Below are positions 61,142 through 64,000 of a stretch of 64,000 bases of DNA, piece after piece. Origin of the DNA: Corynebacterium qintianiae (GTDB lineage Bacteria; Actinomycetota; Actinomycetes; Mycobacteriales; Mycobacteriaceae). How positions within the stretch are numbered: position 1 is the first letter of the stretch; every line of letters begins with the position of its first letter. Made by a program: the position numbers and the translations under genes. Under the pieces are notes generated by a model. It was not told the DNA's origin, searched no databases, and saw nothing but the letters and a program-made list of their open reading frames with translations. The stretch is from NCBI RefSeq assembly GCF_011038645.2, contig NZ_CP064955.1, positions 2,046,001 through 2,110,000 on the forward strand. Direction: 5' to 3'.

Positions 61142-62367
61142 GCGCTTTTCAGAAATTTTTCGTAGGCCGATGCTAATTCCGTCAACGGACGTTTTCCAGT
61201 CTCGATGTCACTGATCCTCGCCGGGGCACACCCCAAATGCTTCGCTACAACCACCTGGGTGAGATGCTTCGCGATACGCAGTTCTTTCAACTCATCCCGA
61301 CGAAGATCCCTGGGCTGTGGCGTACTGCGCCTGGTGCATATGACCCGGTAGATCTCCCGGACGATCGCGCGCTTCAGGCAGCGAATAATCTCCCTTTTCG
61401 ACAACCCCTCCTCGGTACGCCGGGCGACGTACTCCCTGGTGCGCTGGTCACACTTCATCCTCACCATAGCGATTCGGTACAACGCTGAGTTCGCCCGCCG
61501 GTCACCACCACGATTGAGCCGGTGCCGGTTGGTTCGCCCAGAGCTTGCCGGCAGTGGAGCCACTCCACATAAGTGCGCCAGCGCTGCTTCGGAGTGGATG
61601 CGCTCCGGATTATCGCCGATGCTGATCAGCAGATCAGCGGAAACAAGAGCCCCACATCCCACGATGTTGCTGACATGGGGATTGATCACTGACACCAGGG
61701 CAGCGATCCGGGTTTCCAGCTCATCGCACTGCACCCGCAATGCGCGGTAGGTCGTGGCCAGAATCTTCAGGCTGGTCAGCACACCATTTCGCGGATCAGT
61801 AACATCCGACGACGGTCGGCAGTACACCAACGCGTTGACCAGAGTGTGGTTGGTCATCGTGGCGTAGCGGGTGCGGATGTCATCAGGGGCTGTGACCAGC
61901 AACGACTTCATCGTTGTGATGAGTTTCGCGGTGGTGGACACCAGCTGTTTCCGGGTGATCTGTAACGCTCGTAACGACTCCACCGGGCCCGTGGAATCTT
62001 TAGGCGTGCTCAGCCCTTCCCCGGTCAGGACCTGTCGCGCGGCGGCCAAAGCATCCACCGGATCTGATTTCCCGTCCCGGCGTCGAATGCTGCGGGCCGG
62101 GCGCAGGACTTCAACGACCGTGTAGCCACGGTCTATGAGGTGCCGGGTTAATCCGGCACCGAAGGAGTTGGCTCCTTCTACTCCGACGGCGCCGACACCG
62201 TGCTTGCTGAGGAACTCGGCGAGGTGTGTGTAGCCGGGCCTGGTGGTGGGGAAGGTTTCGGTGGCCAGGTGCCGGCCGGTTGGGGTCACCGCGGCGACGG
62301 TGTGGGTGTCGGTGTGGGTGTCGACCCCGGCGACGGGGCTTGCGGAGAGGTCGATGTCTGTGGTCAT
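61138..62367 (-). CDS. IS110-family transposase with an extra C-terminal HTH
   Basis: 409 residues from the ATG at 62367. The RuvC-like DEDD domain has VAGVDTHTDTHTVAAVTPTG, GVEGANSFGAGLTRH and RRRDGKSDPVDALAAARQVL. The C-terminal transposase_20 domain has IVGCGALVSADLLISIGDNP and CGVAPLPASSGRTNRHRLNR. The last 50 residues form an XRE-like helix-turn-helix (RIAKHLTQVVVAKHLGCAPA, RISDIETGKRPLTELA), absent from most IS110 members. Looks intact. IS110 elements lack inverted repeats, so the exact borders are not defined here. Confidence 0.9.
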   Translation of the reverse strand: MTTDIDLSASPVAGVDTHTDTHTVAAVTPTGRHLATETFPTTRPGYTHLAEFLSKHGVGAVGVEGANSFGAGLTRHLIDRGYTVVEVLRPARSIRRRDGKSDPVDALAAARQVLTGEGLSTPKDSTGPVESLRALQITRKQLVSTTAKLITTMKSLLVTAPDDIRTRYATMTNHTLVNALVYCRPSSDVTDPRNGVLTSLKILATTYRALRVQCDELETRIAALVSVINPHVSNIVGCGALVSADLLISIGDNPERIHSEAALAHLCGVAPLPASSGRTNRHRLNRGGDRRANSALYRIAMVRMKCDQRTREYVARRTEEGLSKREIIRCLKRAIVREIYRVICTRRSTPQPRDLRRDELKELRIAKHLTQVVVAKHLGCAPARISDIETGKRPLTELASAYEKFLKSA

Positions 62368-62649
62368 GGCTGTCAACGCTTTCGCATAGGGAAGTGATGA
62401 AGGTAGCCGCTGATCCGAGGGTTCGAGCAGACAGGACACTGATGGGACTACTACTATGGCACCTGCCGGGGTGGTCACGGTGAGAGGTCACGCTCCTATG
62501 AGGTCATGACCGAATCGCCGGATCGCGGTGCGGGGCGAGAACCAGCCCGGAAGACAGATCGCAACGAAGGCACACAATCAGATTGTGGCCAGTCCGTTAG
62601 TGGGTCATTCCGGATGGTTCTTGTCCCGCACTCCCATTATCAGTGTCCT

Positions 62650-64000
62650 TTAGCGTGGTGTATCTGTAGCTGCCGGTGACGACCTCATGAATGCACGAGG
62701 CGACCACCGCAGTACCTTTCGAATCCGTAACCACACTTCCTCAAAAGGGAAACCACGATGGCCGCTGGCCCCCATTCTATCGACCCGACCACCTACCTCG
62801 ACGAACTACTGGCCCAAGCCTCCCCGGACCTGATGCGCGAGATGCTCCAAGGGTTCATCAACCAGATCCTGTCGACCCAGGCCGACCAAGTCTGCGGCGC
62901 CGACTACGCCACCGTTAGTGATGCGCGCACCAACGTCCGAAACGGCTACCGCCACCGCGACCTCGACACCCGGGTCGGCACCGTCGACGTCGCCGTGCCC
63001 AAACTCAGAACCGGCTCGTTCTTCCCGGACTGGCTGCTGGAACGGCGCACCCGGGCCGAACGTGCCCTGACCACCGTGATCGCCACCTGCTACCTGAAGG
63101 GCGTGTCGACGCGCCGGATGAACGACCTCGTCGCCACCCTGGGGATCAACAACCTCTCAAAATCGCAGGTCTCCGAGATGGCCAAAGATCTCGATCAGAT
63201 GGTGGAAGATTTCCGCACCCGACCCCTGGATACCGGCCCCTACCTCTATGTTTCCTGCGACGCGTTGACCATGAAGGTGCGTGAAGGCGGACGGGTCGTG
63301 AAAACCTCCGTGCTGCTGGCCACCGGCGTGAACGCGGAAGGCTACCGCGAACTACTCGGCATGCAGGTCGCCACATCCGAGTCCGTGGCCTCCTGGACGG
63401 GTTTCTTTCGCGACCTCAAGGCCCGGGGCCTAAACGACGTCTACCTGGTCACCAGCGACGCACACGTGGGCATCCAGCACGCCATCGGCGAGGCACTGCC
63501 GAACGCCTCCTGGCAACGGTGTCGCACGCATTTCGCGAAGAACCTCTCCGGACTGGTGCCCAAAAGCCAATGGCCGACCTTGTCGGCGATGTTCCACACG
63601 ATCTTCCAACAACCGGACGCCGCATCGGTGTGGAACCAGGCCCGGGAAGTAGTGACTTTCTGTGAGCAGAAGTTCCCGCACGTGGCCGACTACCTGGAAG
63701 AAGCCCTGGATGAGCTACTCGCGTTCACCCACGCCCCGAAAGCAGTGTGGACGAAGGTCTGGTCGAACAACCCCACCGAGCGGTTGAACCGGGAGATCCG
63801 CCGGCGCACCGACGTCGTGGGGATCTTCCCGAACCGAGATGCCGTCGTGCGCCTGGTCGGGGCGGTGCTGGCTGAGCAGCACGATGAGAAGGATCCAGCA
63901 GAAGCGCTACATGTCGCTGACGGCCCTGGACCAGACGAAGACCATGATGAACGCCAACGTCATCGACGCCGGCGACACCACTCAGGAGGTCGCATGAGCC
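62650..64000 (+). mobile_element. IS256-type insertion sequence, right end outside the window
   Basis: The element probably begins just before TTAGCGTGGTGTATC (62650-62664). It includes 93 bp of leader and the transposase gene, and continues past the window. The same end occurs as a solo remnant at 29051. Confidence 0.7.
62758..63997 (+). pseudogene. IS256-family transposase with an apparent late frameshift
   Basis: From the ATG at 62758 (MAAGPHSIDPTTYLDELLAQ), about 375 codons follow the family. They have the first catalytic Asp in YLYVSCDALTMKVREGG, the second in YLVTSDAHVGIQHAIGEALP and the Glu in VWSNNPTERLNREIRRRTDV. After AVLAEQHDE (near 63880) the frame leaves homology and runs on without a stop. 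A +1 shift restores RIQQKRYMSLTALDQTKTMM and NANVIDAGDTTQEVA with a TGA at 63995-63997. A one-base insertion in GAGAAGGATCC is the simplest cause. The copy may be inactive. Confidence 0.75.

Overview
The window is a high-GC chromosomal segment from a member of the genus Corynebacterium. It carries the enzymes of an arabinogalactan/mycolate envelope (aftB, the decaprenyl-phosphate phosphoribosyltransferase, a PAP2 phosphatase, glfT2, glf). It also has regulators with recognisable corynebacterial sequences (farR, hrrSA, mcbR). From memory, the core gene order resembles the C. glutamicum block from aftB to uspA3, so most of the window looks like conserved backbone interrupted by accessory inserts. 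No rRNA, tRNA or CRISPR array was seen. The species is not assigned.

Layout. 1-4.5 kb: galactan/arabinan operon on the minus strand. 4.5-6.9 kb: a TetR regulator divergent from a GAP-family membrane protein, then a zinc-knuckle-like protein. 6.9-12.3 kb: a scarred mobile island. A DUF4143 ATPase gene is split into two fragments about 4.7 kb apart. Between them lie a truncated ATP-grasp gene, half a hemerythrin gene, an intact manganese catalase with a DUF4383 membrane protein, a toxin-antitoxin pair and an N-terminally truncated plasmid replication gene. 12.3-28.9 kb: backbone (Na+/H+ antiporter, glf, a peptidoglycan-recognition amidase, glpK, acyltransferase, serS, farR, pheA, an LCP ligase). 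28.9-30.6 kb: an AT-richer patch with an IS256-type end remnant and a frameshifted secreted-peptide gene next to a two-helix membrane protein.

30.6-42.2 kb: a sodium:alanine symporter and a complete histidine-utilisation locus. hutG and a permease lie on the minus strand. hutR (IclR type), hutH and hutU-hutI lie on the plus strand. Together they convert histidine to urocanate, imidazolone propionate, formiminoglutamate and then glutamate plus formamide. A restriction-enzyme fragment and a hicA-hicB pair sit between hutR and hutH. Three TCTC...GAGA palindromes mark likely HutR operators, and one of them lies inside the hutH terminator stem.

42.2-61 kb: backbone again. It holds GDPD, an alpha/beta-hydrolase, msrA, sodA, an MFS exporter, a RecB-like nuclease, the haem-responsive pair hrrSA, a Nudix-LOG fusion, an SGNH lipoprotein, class E sortase, YidC, McbR, a universal stress protein, a 48-residue amphipathic peptide gene and an RluA-type pseudouridine synthase. 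61-64 kb: an IS110 transposase followed by an IS256-type transposase with an apparent 3' frameshift.

The most unusual signal is a DNA-level word, GCTTATCGACG (often extended to CGCTTATCGACGCCC). I count 14 exact copies on both strands, in several reading frames and between genes, against far fewer than one expected by chance.
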